A stretch of 64,000 bases of DNA from CALBPI01 sp038531945 (GTDB taxonomy: Bacteria > Pseudomonadota > Gammaproteobacteria > Steroidobacterales > Woeseiaceae): positions 620,001-684,000 of the forward strand of contig JBCBBH010000003.1 in assembly GCA_038531945.1 (NCBI GenBank). The letters are read 5' to 3'. Positions 48,483 through 57,662 of the stretch are shown here, piece by piece. The notes under the pieces were generated by a model. That model ran no database searches, was not told the DNA's origin, and was given only the letters and a program-made list of their open reading frames with translations. The translations under genes and the position numbers were made by a program. Positions within the stretch are counted from its first letter, which is position 1; each line of letters starts with the position of its first letter.

Positions 48483-51149
48483 GTGGCACAAGAAGAAGAA
48501 CAAACACGGAACATCGCTCCAGCGCTTGCCGCCCGTGCGGCCGGCAGCGATTCCCCTTCCGTTGATGCGTTGTTCACCCAGCTTGCTGTCTCGCTCCTTG
48601 AGTTGCGTCCGGATACCCTCCTGGATGATTTGAAGTCTGCGGTCACGATGTTACGCGAGGCGACGCGCTGCGACGCAGCGTTCGTTGCTCTGATCGATCG
48701 GGACGGAGAATCGGTCAGTGAGGTCGCCGCCAGTCACGGGGCGTTTGTCAGGGTTCGACCTCAGGTGCTCGAAGGCAAATCGCTGGAAAACTGGCCCGGT
48801 TTAATGGCGCAACTCGGCGCATTACGTGTGGTCGAGTTCACCAACACGGATAGCTACCGCGGTTCGATGCGTTCCGCTGCGTCAGACCTTGCTCGTATTC
48901 ACGTCGGGTCGTGTCTGATGATTGGTGCCAGCGCGCGCGGAAAATCGCAGGACATGCCCTGTGCGGTGATTGGGTTGGTCAATGAAGCAGCGTGTGAGCG
49001 CTGGTCGACAGACATGCGCTTGTTGCTGAAATTGTTGGCGGCCAATCTGGGTGCGGGTCTGCGCCATATTGTCGATGGCGACACGATCGATTCACTATCG
49101 GAACGCGATGGCCTGCTGCGCGCGACGATGAACGATGGCACGTGGGATTTTGATGGCGAGACCAAGCGCATCGAGTTTTCTCCGCGATGGAAAGCGATGC
49201 TCGGCTACGAACCGGATGAGGATGTTGCCCCTGACTGGTACCAGTTAGTCCACCCGGAGGACATGGCGGCAGTGCAGTCAAAGATGCGTGAGCATCTAGA
49301 GGGTCGCAGCGAAATTTTCCAAAGTATGCATCGGATGCGTCACCGAAATGGTGAATGGCATTGGGTAGAGAGTCGCGCGAAGGCAGTGACCGACCATCGC
49401 GGTCGATTGCTGCGATTGATGGGTAATGAGCTCGATATCAATGAGCGGAAACTCTATGAAGAGGCATTGTTCCGCGAGAAAGAGAGCGCACAGATCACCC
49501 TTCAGTCGATTGGTGACGGTGTCATTACGACCGACGAGAAATACATCGTCGAGTACATTAACCCGGTCGCGGAGGAGCTCACGGGCTGGAAAGTTGACGA
49601 TGCGACCGGCCGCCCACTCGATGAAATTTTCCGATCATTCCATGAAGAGACCTGCGAGCCACTGGAGAATCCTCTGGCGATCGCTGTGCGTCGCAGCCGT
49701 TCTGTAAAGACCAATCGACCGACGCTGCTGATACGGCGCGACGGCAATGAGCTTTACATCGAGAGTACCGCTTCACCAATCCGCGATGGACATTCTGTGA
49801 TCACGGGCGGTGTGCTGGTGTTCCACGACGTCAGTGAGGCGCGTGAGCTCAATCGCAAGCTCAGCTACCAGGCAAGCCATGATGTTCTGACAAGTCTTGT
49901 GAACCGTCGCGAATTCGAGAAGCGCGTTGAGCGTGCGCTACAGAGTGCCGAGTCGCGAGAGGTATCGCATGTTGTGTGCTATCTCGATCTCGACCAATTC
50001 AAGATCATCAACGACACCTGCGGACACAGTGCAGGGGATCAGCTACTCCAGGAACTCGGCCGTCTTTTGAAATCGAAGATTCGTTGGAAAGACACGCTGT
50101 CGCGCCTGGGCGGAGACGAGTTCGGTGTGCTGCTGGAACGCTGCACGATCGACGATGCCATGCAAATGGCGGACGGTTTGCGTGAAGCGGTTGGCGATTT
50201 CAAATTCTCGTGGGACGAGCGTAGTTTTCGTCTCACGGCAAGCGTAGGTTTGGTGCCCTTAACCGGTGGTGAAAATCAGGACGTAGCGAGCGTTTTGTCC
50301 GCAGCGGACAGCGCATGTGCAGCGGCGAAGGATGCCGGTCGGAACCGCGTGCATTCGTATCACGAGAATGACATCGATATGATGCGCCGGCGCCGCGAAA
50401 TGCAGTGGGCCGCGAGAATCAACTCCGCGTTGGAGGAAAATCGTTTCGAACTCTTCCGTCAGACCATTTTGCCGTTACAGGAAACCGATCAAGGCGCGCA
50501 TTTCGAATTACTGCTGCGCATGCGAGATGAAAACGGTGCGCTGGTTTCGCCCGAATTGTTTATATCGGCGGCCGAGCGTTACGGTATCACTCCTAACATT
50601 GATCGATGGGTGATTCGGAATGCTCTGCGTTGGCTGGTATCGGAAGCCGATGAGCGTGCGCGACTATCGCTTTGCTCAATCAACTTGTCTGGCCAGAGCC
50701 TGGGGGATGAGAAATTTCTGCCGTTTGTCATCGACCAGTTTCAAACGAGCGGCATTGCCCCGGAGAAGATCTGTTTTGAGATCACCGAGACCGCGGCAAT
50801 CCAGAGTTACGCCCAGGCGAACCGTTTTATCAATGCACTGAAGGAACTGGGTTGCCAGTTCGCGTTGGATGATTTCGGAACCGGGCTGTCATCGTTTGGC
50901 TACCTGAAGCATTTCCCGGTCGACTATCTCAAGATCGATGGCAGCTTCGTAAAAGAGATTCTGCATGATCCGATCGATCGGGAGATGGTTCGATCGATCA
51001 ACGAGATCGGGCACCTTACCGGTAAGAAGACGATCGCAGAGTTCGCGGAGAACCCGGAGATCATTAACATGCTGCGTGGCATGGGCATCGACTATGCCCA
51101 GGGTTACGGCGTTTCAGAGCCGCAAAAAGTGTTGCAGGCGATCGCCTGA
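48483..51149 (+). CDS. GAF-PAS-PAS-GGDEF-EAL cyclic-di-GMP protein
   Basis: An 888-residue signalling protein. A GAF-like region (about 45-200) is followed by two PAS domains: about 215-335 (TWDFDGETKRIEFSPRWKAMLGYEPDE..VHPEDM) and about 340-455 (GVITTDEKYIVEYINPVAEELTGW). The diguanylate cyclase domain has RLGGDEFG with GGDEF at about 543-547. The phosphodiesterase domain has the EAL-equivalent FELLLRM with Glu at about 675, plus INLSGQ, EITETA, DDFGTGLSS, LKIDGSFV and AQGYGVS, so all metal ligands appear present. It may make and/or cleave cyclic-di-GMP. The start is GTG 48483. The 278 bp upstream (48205-48482) hold no gene that I can see. Confidence 0.9.
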   Translation: MAQEEEQTRNIAPALAARAAGSDSPSVDALFTQLAVSLLELRPDTLLDDLKSAVTMLREATRCDAAFVALIDRDGESVSEVAASHGAFVRVRPQVLEGKSLENWPGLMAQLGALRVVEFTNTDSYRGSMRSAASDLARIHVGSCLMIGASARGKSQDMPCAVIGLVNEAACERWSTDMRLLLKLLAANLGAGLRHIVDGDTIDSLSERDGLLRATMNDGTWDFDGETKRIEFSPRWKAMLGYEPDEDVAPDWYQLVHPEDMAAVQSKMREHLEGRSEIFQSMHRMRHRNGEWHWVESRAKAVTDHRGRLLRLMGNELDINERKLYEEALFREKESAQITLQSIGDGVITTDEKYIVEYINPVAEELTGWKVDDATGRPLDEIFRSFHEETCEPLENPLAIAVRRSRSVKTNRPTLLIRRDGNELYIESTASPIRDGHSVITGGVLVFHDVSEARELNRKLSYQASHDVLTSLVNRREFEKRVERALQSAESREVSHVVCYLDLDQFKIINDTCGHSAGDQLLQELGRLLKSKIRWKDTLSRLGGDEFGVLLERCTIDDAMQMADGLREAVGDFKFSWDERSFRLTASVGLVPLTGGENQDVASVLSAADSACAAAKDAGRNRVHSYHENDIDMMRRRREMQWAARINSALEENRFELFRQTILPLQETDQGAHFELLLRMRDENGALVSPELFISAAERYGITPNIDRWVIRNALRWLVSEADERARLSLCSINLSGQSLGDEKFLPFVIDQFQTSGIAPEKICFEITETAAIQSYAQANRFINALKELGCQFALDDFGTGLSSFGYLKHFPVDYLKIDGSFVKEILHDPIDREMVRSINEIGHLTGKKTIAEFAENPEIINMLRGMGIDYAQGYGVSEPQKVLQAIA

Positions 51150-51163
51150 TCGCAGGCGCCGGA

Positions 51164-52060
51164 TCAGGCGAAGCGAAAACGCATTGAAAAGTCGGTTGCT
51201 CGCAGGTTCTTGGTCAAAGCGCCAATTGAAATAAAGTCGACTCCGGTTCGTGCGACTTGCAGTAGCGTGTTCTCTTCAATACCACCCGACGCCTCGAGTT
51301 CAACGGGGTCTCCACTTTGCTCATTCATTTCGACCGCTTTTTCGAGGTCTGTGATGGAAAAGTTGTCTAACAGAAGGCGCTCGACACCGACCGTCAACGC
51401 TTCGTGCATCTGATCCAGTGACTCGACTTCGATTTCGACCGGGAGACGTGGGTGTTGGGCGCGCACGCTACGCACAGCTTCAGCAATCGATCCTGCAGAG
51501 GCGATGTGATTCTCCTTGATGAGTATCGCGTCGAACAGGCCAATTCGGTGATTTTTCGCACCGCCGGTCTTCGCGGCATACTTTTGCGCGAGCCGTAACC
51601 CGGGAATTGTCTTGCGCGTATCGAGGATGCGGCACTTTGTGTCTTCGATCAGTTCCGCGTACTGCGCCGTCAGGGTTGCGGTTCCGGACAGCGTTTGCAG
51701 AAAGTTCAGCGCCGTTCGTTCGGCCGTGAGTATGGAGCGCGCGGGACCGTTAATCTCGCAAATGACCTGATCGGACTCGATGCGCTCTGCATCCTCAAAA
51801 TGCCATCGAATTTCAACCTCGGGGTCGACGGCGGCAAACACAGTATCGAACCACTGAGTGCCGCAAAGCACTGCGGTCTCCCGAACGATAACCTGCGCTT
51901 CGGCCATTTGAGCGAGGCCGACGAGCGATGCTGTAACGTCGCCAGAACCGACGTCTTCGGCCAGTGCCTGTGCGACTGCGCGGTCGCGGTCTGCCGCGAG
52001 TCTCTCCGCCGTCAGCTTGGCGTTGAAATGTGATTTCTTCATCGGGCGCGAGTTTGGCAT
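51164..52060 (-). CDS. nadC: Nicotinate-nucleotide pyrophosphorylase (quinolinate phosphoribosyltransferase)
   Basis: A 298-residue enzyme with the quinolinate phosphoribosyltransferase pattern: ALAEDVGSGDVTASLV, ERTALNFLQTLSGTAT, ILDTRKTIPGLRLAQKYAAKTGGAKNHRIGLFDAILIKENHI, VEIEVESLDQ and LEASGGI. It converts quinolinate and PRPP to nicotinate mononucleotide in de novo NAD synthesis. Start ATG 52060 is used; ATG 52042 (MKKSHFNAK) is possible. It is divergent, with 9 bp between the start codons, from the DUF1289 gene. Confidence 0.94.
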   Translation of the reverse strand: MPNSRPMKKSHFNAKLTAERLAADRDRAVAQALAEDVGSGDVTASLVGLAQMAEAQVIVRETAVLCGTQWFDTVFAAVDPEVEIRWHFEDAERIESDQVICEINGPARSILTAERTALNFLQTLSGTATLTAQYAELIEDTKCRILDTRKTIPGLRLAQKYAAKTGGAKNHRIGLFDAILIKENHIASAGSIAEAVRSVRAQHPRLPVEIEVESLDQMHEALTVGVERLLLDNFSITDLEKAVEMNEQSGDPVELEASGGIEENTLLQVARTGVDFISIGALTKNLRATDFSMRFRFA

Positions 52061-52069
52061 ACTTTACGG

Positions 52070-52258
52070 ATGGCAAACACCACCACAACGCAATCGCCCT
52101 GCATCAGCATCTGCACGCTCGATGAGTCAGATATCTGCATGGGTTGCTACCGCTCGCTCGATGAGATCATCGACTGGACCATGCTGGATGAGCCGGCAAA
52201 GCGCCAAGTCCTCGAAAACGTCGCGCGACGCGCTGCAGAGAAGCAGAGAACGGGATGA
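52070..52258 (+). CDS. DUF1289 family protein
   Basis: A 62-residue protein with the DUF1289 pattern: PCISICTLDESDICMGCYRSLDEIIDWTMLDEPAKRQVLENVARRAAE. The three or four cysteines (PCISIC, CMGC) suggest a metal site. The family is widespread in proteobacteria and has no proven function. Its ATGA overlap with the next gene suggests translational coupling. Confidence 0.85.
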   Translation: MANTTTTQSPCISICTLDESDICMGCYRSLDEIIDWTMLDEPAKRQVLENVARRAAEKQRTG

Positions 52259-52416
52259 ATCGCCTATCGAAACTGCTTGTCGTGGTCGGCGTTCTCGGTC
52301 TGGCAACCGGATGCACGGCCTTGCTGACGGGCGGCAAAAAACGCGAAAAGCCGGCAGCGGCCATTGAATATCACAGTGCGGATCCCCAAGTCCGGGTTCT
52401 GACAACGGAGAATTGA
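52255..52416 (+). CDS. Very small lipoprotein
   Basis: A 53-residue frame from ATG 52255 (ATGA overlap with DUF1289) to TGA 52414-52416. The N-terminus MNRLSKLLVVVGVLGLATGC has an ATGC lipobox, and the remainder is a short polar tail (GGKKREKPAAAIEYHSADP). It is too short to assign. GrxD starts 2 bp after its stop codon, and the tight spacing supports a real gene. Confidence 0.65.
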   Translation: MNRLSKLLVVVGVLGLATGCTALLTGGKKREKPAAAIEYHSADPQVRVLTTEN

Positions 52417-52418
52417 CG

Positions 52419-52733
52419 ATGGATGTGAACGAGCGCATTAAACAACAACTGGACGAACATCCGATTATCGTCTACATCAAGGGCACACCGGATTTCCCAC
52501 AGTGCGGTTTTTCTTCGCAGGCGGTTTCGGCCTTGAAAGCGTGCGAGGTGCAGTTTGCTTACGTCAACATTTTCGAGGACGAAGAGATTCGGCAGGGTTT
52601 GAAAACCTACTCAAACTGGCCAACCTTCCCTCAGCTTTACGTGAAGGGTGAGCTGATCGGCGGGTCCGATATCATCATCGACATGTACAACTCCGGCGAG
52701 CTCAAACCGGTATTGGACGAAGCGGCGGCCTGA
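52419..52733 (+). CDS. grxD: Monothiol glutaredoxin GrxD
   Basis: A 104-residue CGFS glutaredoxin: IIVYIKGTPDFPQCGFSSQAV, TFPQLYVKGELIGGSDIIIDMYNSGEL. The single active-site Cys in CGFS, the TFPQLY cis-proline loop and GGSDI define the class. It binds a [2Fe-2S] cluster with glutathione and delivers or repairs Fe-S clusters. ATG 52419 has GGAG 8 nt upstream; TTG 52413 is less likely. Confidence 0.95.
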   Translation: MDVNERIKQQLDEHPIIVYIKGTPDFPQCGFSSQAVSALKACEVQFAYVNIFEDEEIRQGLKTYSNWPTFPQLYVKGELIGGSDIIIDMYNSGELKPVLDEAAA

Positions 52734-52755
52734 TTCGTTCCGGCGCAGTCCGTTG

Positions 52756-53379
52756 CTAAAGTGCGGACCGAGATTCAAACACCGGCGCGAAACGGTTGAC
52801 CACCGTACAGAAAAGATCGGCGGTTTTCTCTGCATCGTAGGCGGCGGAATGCGCCTGTGATTCGTCCCAATCGATTGCAGCGGATTTCACCGCGCGCGAT
52901 AACACCGTTTGGCCAAACGCAACGCCACCCAACGTGGCTGTATCGAAACACGAGAATGGGTGGAACGGGCTGCGTTTGATGCCGCAGCGTGCGATTGCTG
53001 CATTCAGAAAATTCAGATCGAAAAACGCGTTGTGTCCGACGAGCACAGCTCGAGTGCACTCGTGCTCACGAACTTCGGCGCGGACTTCGCGGAAGATTCG
53101 CTGGAGCGCATCACGCTCGTCTATCGCGGGCCGAAGCGGGTGATCCGGGTCGATACCGTTGACCGCGAGCGATGCAGGCTCAAGATTGGCGCCGGGAAAC
53201 GGTTTGACGTGAAAGCGGTGAGTCTCGCCGCGATGCACCTCACCCTGATCATTCATACGAACGCCCACCGCCGCGATTTCCAAAAGGGCATCGGTTTGTG
53301 CGTTGAATCCGCCGGTTTCGACATCGACGATAACCGGTAGAAACCCGCGAAAGCGATCGCGCATTGCCGTGACGGTCAT
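52756..53379 (-). CDS. rnt: Ribonuclease T
   Basis: A 207-residue DEDDh exonuclease: FLPVIVDVETGGFN (Asp, Glu), LVGHNAFFDLNF (Asp), and AHSAAYDAEKTADLF (His, Asp). The sequence closely follows E. coli RNase T, including DRFRGF and NPFHPFSCFDTATLGGVAFGQTVLS-like text. It trims the 3' ends of tRNAs and other stable RNAs. The start is ATG 53379, 3 bp after the aminopeptidase stop codon, so the two form one operon. Confidence 0.95.
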   Translation of the reverse strand: MTVTAMRDRFRGFLPVIVDVETGGFNAQTDALLEIAAVGVRMNDQGEVHRGETHRFHVKPFPGANLEPASLAVNGIDPDHPLRPAIDERDALQRIFREVRAEVREHECTRAVLVGHNAFFDLNFLNAAIARCGIKRSPFHPFSCFDTATLGGVAFGQTVLSRAVKSAAIDWDESQAHSAAYDAEKTADLFCTVVNRFAPVFESRSAL

Positions 53380-53382
53380 AGG

Positions 53383-54894
53383 TTATGCCTTGGTTTTCGC
53401 AAGCGTCGACGCGTGATCGAGCAGTAATTCTGTGGTGTAGGCCACGCCGAAACCGGTGATGTTGGTTGCTGCTGCACCCAGTCCACCTTTGTGTTCGACC
53501 GCCGACAGATCCATATGAATCCATGGAATTTTGGCAGGAACAAATGTGTTGAGAAACGTCGCGGCAAGGATATGGTCGCCACCGCCGCCAGGCGAGCACT
53601 GCATGATATCGGCGGTTTCGCTCTTCAACAGTTTGAGAAATTCGCCCCCGATGGGAAATGGCCATACGCGCTCACCCACACTGACACCATGATCGATCAG
53701 CAGCGAGTGCAGTGTTTGACGGTTGGTGAAGACACCGGCGTATCGTGGTGTCACGGCATTGACGCACGCGCCGGTCAGTGTCGCAAAGTCGAGTATCAGC
53801 GAAGGTTTTTCGCGGCCCGCCAAGGTCAATGTATCAGCAAGTACCATTCGGCCTTCGGCGTCCGTGTGAATCGTTTGAATGGTTTTGCCGCTCAGCGAAG
53901 TGACAACATCCTGGGATTTGTAAGCGCGCGGTCCGGTCCGATTCTCGGTGATCCCCAACCAGACGTCGATCGATAGCTTGGCGTCCAGTTCTGACAGGGC
54001 CAGCAATGCCCCCATCGCCACTGCACTACCACCCATATCGACATGCATGTTCAACATACCGTCAAAGGGTTTGAGGTTGGTGCCACCGGTGTCGAAGATG
54101 ATGCCTTTGCCGACCAGTGCTACTGAAAGTTTCGACGATTTGTTCGGCGCCGAACGACGGATATGTACGATTCCCGCGCTGTCGTCTTCGTTCCCCTGCG
54201 CAACTGCCGTGAAAGCACCAGCGCCGCGTCGCTTCAGCGCGCTGGCCGAATGGAACCGGTAACGCCAACCGTTTTGCTTGCAAAGGTATTCGGCAATTGC
54301 CCGATAGCCATGCCCGTCCAGGTGACTCGGCGGCATCGCCGTCAACCAGCGCGCGAGACAGTTACCTCGCGCAGTCGCGACGACGCGACGCGTATCCGGT
54401 CTGCTCTCAGTGTAGAGGGTGATGTCCGCGAACACCGCGGCGGGTCGGCGTTTTGCCGAAAACTTCGGGAGCTGGAAGGGGGCCAGAGTTATTGCGTAAA
54501 CCGCATCTTCATGCACCTGAGCCTCGTCGTTGTCGCGACCGAGAACAATGACACCCACGCGCTTCGGCTTGCCTGCGGTGGCGACAGCCGCGGCGCGTCG
54601 GCAATGCTCCAGTTGCGCGAACCGATCGCAGTCCTTTGCAATCCGACAAGCGACCAGCATGGTTGCATTCTTGCCGGGGAGAGTGGTCGTGACGACCTGC
54701 TCTTCGCCTTGTCGCCGAAGCAACGTCGCCAGGGTCGAACCGCCAGGTAACGGGCTTTTCTCCAGCGTCGCCATCGTGTCGAACAAAACGACTACTGCGT
54801 CGAGCCGTTGTAGCGATCTTTCCGCTGGTGCTGTTCGCGTCTTCCGAACGACAGGCTGAGGCAGTTTCGGCAGTAAGTTTTTCGGTGTGTCCAT
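53383..54894 (-). CDS. M17 leucyl aminopeptidase family protein
   Basis: A 503-residue M17 peptidase with the metal-binding blocks VALVGKGIIFDTGGTNLKP, VDMGGSAVAMGAL and NTDAEGRMVLADTLTLA. The last holds the NTDAEGR signature and the DT(G/K)G aspartates. Family members release N-terminal leucine and other residues; exact specificity is not clear. About 100 N-terminal residues form the macro-like domain. It is divergent from aceE, with 88 bp between the start codons. Confidence 0.9.
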   Translation of the reverse strand: MDTPKNLLPKLPQPVVRKTRTAPAERSLQRLDAVVVLFDTMATLEKSPLPGGSTLATLLRRQGEEQVVTTTLPGKNATMLVACRIAKDCDRFAQLEHCRRAAAVATAGKPKRVGVIVLGRDNDEAQVHEDAVYAITLAPFQLPKFSAKRRPAAVFADITLYTESRPDTRRVVATARGNCLARWLTAMPPSHLDGHGYRAIAEYLCKQNGWRYRFHSASALKRRGAGAFTAVAQGNEDDSAGIVHIRRSAPNKSSKLSVALVGKGIIFDTGGTNLKPFDGMLNMHVDMGGSAVAMGALLALSELDAKLSIDVWLGITENRTGPRAYKSQDVVTSLSGKTIQTIHTDAEGRMVLADTLTLAGREKPSLILDFATLTGACVNAVTPRYAGVFTNRQTLHSLLIDHGVSVGERVWPFPIGGEFLKLLKSETADIMQCSPGGGGDHILAATFLNTFVPAKIPWIHMDLSAVEHKGGLGAAATNITGFGVAYTTELLLDHASTLAKTKA

Positions 54895-54982
54895 CGGCCT
54901 ATGCTATCAGTCGGGGGGCAGCGCTGCAGTCCGTCCGCGTATATAATGCATCGGCTAATTGGGGACAATGCGAGAACAAGGC

Positions 54983-57649
54983 ATGACAGAGCATAGCCGC
55001 TTTGATGATATGGATCCTGTGGAAACCAACGAATGGTTGGAGTCCATCGATTCCGTTCTGAAGGTATCCGGGCCAGAACGAGCACACTTTCTGCTCGATA
55101 AGATGATTGACTTTGCCCGTCGATCCGGCGCCTATCTGCCGTACAGCCCGAACACGGCTTATCTGAATACGATTGCGACCGGCATGCAGCCCGAGTATCC
55201 CGGCGATCGTTCGATCGAACGTCGGCTCGAAGCGTATCTGCGCTGGAATGCAATGGCGATGGTGGTGCAGGCGAATCGTGAGAATAGCGAGTACGGCGGG
55301 CACATCGCGTCTTACGCGTCGTCGGCGACGTTGTATGAGGTGGGCTTCAATCACTTCTGGCGGGCGCCGTCGGATCAGCACGGCGGCGATCTGGTGTTTA
55401 TCCAGGGGCATTCCTCGCCAGGTATCTACGCGCGCGCGTACCTTGAGGGTCGGCTGACCGAGGACCAGCTGAATCGTTTTCGCATGGAAGTGGGCGGTGG
55501 CGGTCTGTCGTCCTATCCGCATCCCTGGTTGATGCCTGATTTCTGGCAGTTCCCGACCGTTTCCATGGGCCTCGGACCCATGATGGCGATCTACCAGGCG
55601 CGCTTCATGCGTTACCTCGAGCATCGCGGCATGATCGAACCGAACGATCGCAAGGTTTGGTGTTTCATGGGCGACGGTGAAACCGACGAGCCGGAGTCCC
55701 TCGGTGCGATCACGATGCCAGTGCGCGAAGGTCTCGACAATCTGGTGTTCGTGATCAACTGCAACCTGCAACGGCTGGACGGTCCCGTTCGAGGCAACGG
55801 CAAGATCATCCAGGAGTTGGAGGCCGCATTCTCCGGTGCAGGTTGGAATGTCGTCAAAGTCGTCTGGGGGTCTCGTTGGGATCCGCTGCTTGCGAAAGAT
55901 CATCAGGGGCTGCTCCGCCGGGTCATGGAAGAAACCGTCGATGGCGAGTACCAGAACTACAAGAACAAAGGTGGCGCCTACACTCGCGAAAACTTCTTTG
56001 GCAAATACGAACAACTGAAGGCCATGGTGGCGAACATGTCCGATGAGGACATTTGGCGTTTGAATCGCGGCGGTCACGATCCATTGAAGGTCTACGCGGC
56101 GTACGACAACGCAACCACCCACAAAGGTCAACCGACCGTCATTCTGGCCAAGACGGTCAAAGGGTTTGGTCTGGGCGAGGGCGGCGGCGAGGGTGCCAAC
56201 ACCACCCACCAACAGAAGAAGCTCGACGAAGATGCGCTGCGCGCGTTCCGTGACCGATTCAATATTCCGGTGTCGGATGCAGAGCTCAAAGATGTGCCGT
56301 ACTGCAAGCCAGAGCCTGGCAGCATCGAAATGGAATATCTGATGGAGCGCCGCGCGCGACTGGGTGGCTCGCTGCCGCAGCGCCGCACTGTGGCGCCGAA
56401 ACTGAAAACCCCGGCACTGGATGTGTTCAAGACTCAGCTCAATGGGTCTGGTGAGCGCGAGCAGTCGACGACGATGGCGCTGGTTCGCATGTTGACCACG
56501 CTGGTGAAAGACAAAGGCATCGGCAAACACGTCGTGCCGATCGTACCGGACGAAGCACGCACGTTCGGCATGGAAGGCATGTTCCGACAAATCGGCATCT
56601 ACTCGTCGAAAGGCCAGCTGTACACGCCGCAGGATGCCGATCAGTTGATGTTCTACAAGGAAAGCAAAGAAGGTCAGATCCTGGAAGAAGGCATCAACGA
56701 AGGCGGTGCGTTCTGTTCCTGGCTGGCCGCCGGCACGTCCTACTCGAATCATGGCTTGCCGATGATTCCGTTCTACATCTACTACTCGATGTTCGGTTTC
56801 CAACGCATCGGCGATTTCATCTGGGCGGGTGGCGATATGCAGGCGCGTGGCTTCCTCATTGGGGGTACCGCCGGTCGAACCACATTGTCGGGGGAGGGGC
56901 TCCAGCATCAGGACGGACATTCGCATGTGCTGATGTCGACGGTGCCCAATTGCCGTGCTTACGACCCGGCGTATGCGTACGAGCTGGCGGTCGTCGTTCA
57001 GGACGGCCTACGACGCATGTTCGATGATCAGGAGAACGTGTTCTATTACATCACCACGATGAACGAGAACTACGTTCAGCCCGCGATGCCGGAAGGCGTC
57101 GAGGAAGGCATTCTGCGTGGCATGTATCTGTTGCAAAAGGGCAGCCGTGGCAAAGTTCGCGCGCAGCTGTTTGGATCCGGCACCATTCTCCGGGAAGTGC
57201 TGGGTGCGGCGGAAATGCTTAAAGACGACTTCCGCATCCCGGCTGATGTTTGGAGCGTCACGAGTTACAACGAATTGCGTCGCGAGTGCCTTGAGGTCGA
57301 GCGTTGGAACCAGTTGCATCCGGACGACAAACCTCGGCAAAGCTTCCTCGAACAGTCGCTGGATGGCATCCAGGGGCCGTTTGTCGCGGCAACGGACTAC
57401 ATGAAAATTGTTCCCGACCAGATCCAGCGCTGGATTCCGGGTCACTACATCACACTGGGCACGGACGGCTTCGGACGTAGCGACAGCCGCAAGGCTCTGC
57501 GTGAGTTTTTCGAAGTGGATCGTCGCTACATTGTGATCACAACGCTCAAGGCGATGGCTGACGAAGGCGCGATCGATCAAGCCACTGTGGCCCAAGCAAT
57601 CGAGAAATATGGCATCGACCCGGATCGACCTGATCCGGTGACGTTGTAA
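54983..57649 (+). CDS. aceE: Pyruvate dehydrogenase E1 component, homodimeric
   Basis: An 888-residue TPP-dependent E1 enzyme. It begins MTEHSRFDDMDPVETNEWLESIDSVL and has the TPP motif GDGETDEPESLGAI..NLVFVINCN, GGHDPLKVYAAYDNATTHKGQPTVILAKTVKGFGLG, and the active-site VPIVPDEARTFGMEGMFRQIGIY, nearly the length of E. coli AceE. It decarboxylates pyruvate and acetylates lipoyl groups of AceF. ATG 54983 follows AAGG; earlier starts (54959, 54968) would add a non-conserved leader. A TATAAT at 54942-54947 is a candidate -10. Confidence 0.96.
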   Translation: MTEHSRFDDMDPVETNEWLESIDSVLKVSGPERAHFLLDKMIDFARRSGAYLPYSPNTAYLNTIATGMQPEYPGDRSIERRLEAYLRWNAMAMVVQANRENSEYGGHIASYASSATLYEVGFNHFWRAPSDQHGGDLVFIQGHSSPGIYARAYLEGRLTEDQLNRFRMEVGGGGLSSYPHPWLMPDFWQFPTVSMGLGPMMAIYQARFMRYLEHRGMIEPNDRKVWCFMGDGETDEPESLGAITMPVREGLDNLVFVINCNLQRLDGPVRGNGKIIQELEAAFSGAGWNVVKVVWGSRWDPLLAKDHQGLLRRVMEETVDGEYQNYKNKGGAYTRENFFGKYEQLKAMVANMSDEDIWRLNRGGHDPLKVYAAYDNATTHKGQPTVILAKTVKGFGLGEGGGEGANTTHQQKKLDEDALRAFRDRFNIPVSDAELKDVPYCKPEPGSIEMEYLMERRARLGGSLPQRRTVAPKLKTPALDVFKTQLNGSGEREQSTTMALVRMLTTLVKDKGIGKHVVPIVPDEARTFGMEGMFRQIGIYSSKGQLYTPQDADQLMFYKESKEGQILEEGINEGGAFCSWLAAGTSYSNHGLPMIPFYIYYSMFGFQRIGDFIWAGGDMQARGFLIGGTAGRTTLSGEGLQHQDGHSHVLMSTVPNCRAYDPAYAYELAVVVQDGLRRMFDDQENVFYYITTMNENYVQPAMPEGVEEGILRGMYLLQKGSRGKVRAQLFGSGTILREVLGAAEMLKDDFRIPADVWSVTSYNELRRECLEVERWNQLHPDDKPRQSFLEQSLDGIQGPFVAATDYMKIVPDQIQRWIPGHYITLGTDGFGRSDSRKALREFFEVDRRYIVITTLKAMADEGAIDQATVAQAIEKYGIDPDRPDPVTL

Positions 57650-57662
57650 GCGAGGCACAACG

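Noticed and set aside
54957..54968. ATTG-GGGA-CAAT before aceE as a PdhR operator
   Set aside because: PdhR sites keep a longer ATTGGT-N3-ACCAAT type palindrome; only 4-bp arms remain here, which is expected by chance.
54899..56926. A long open frame on the - strand antisense to aceE
   Set aside because: It mirrors the codon pattern of aceE, encodes no recognisable domain, has no ribosome site and is explained by high GC at third positions of the real gene.
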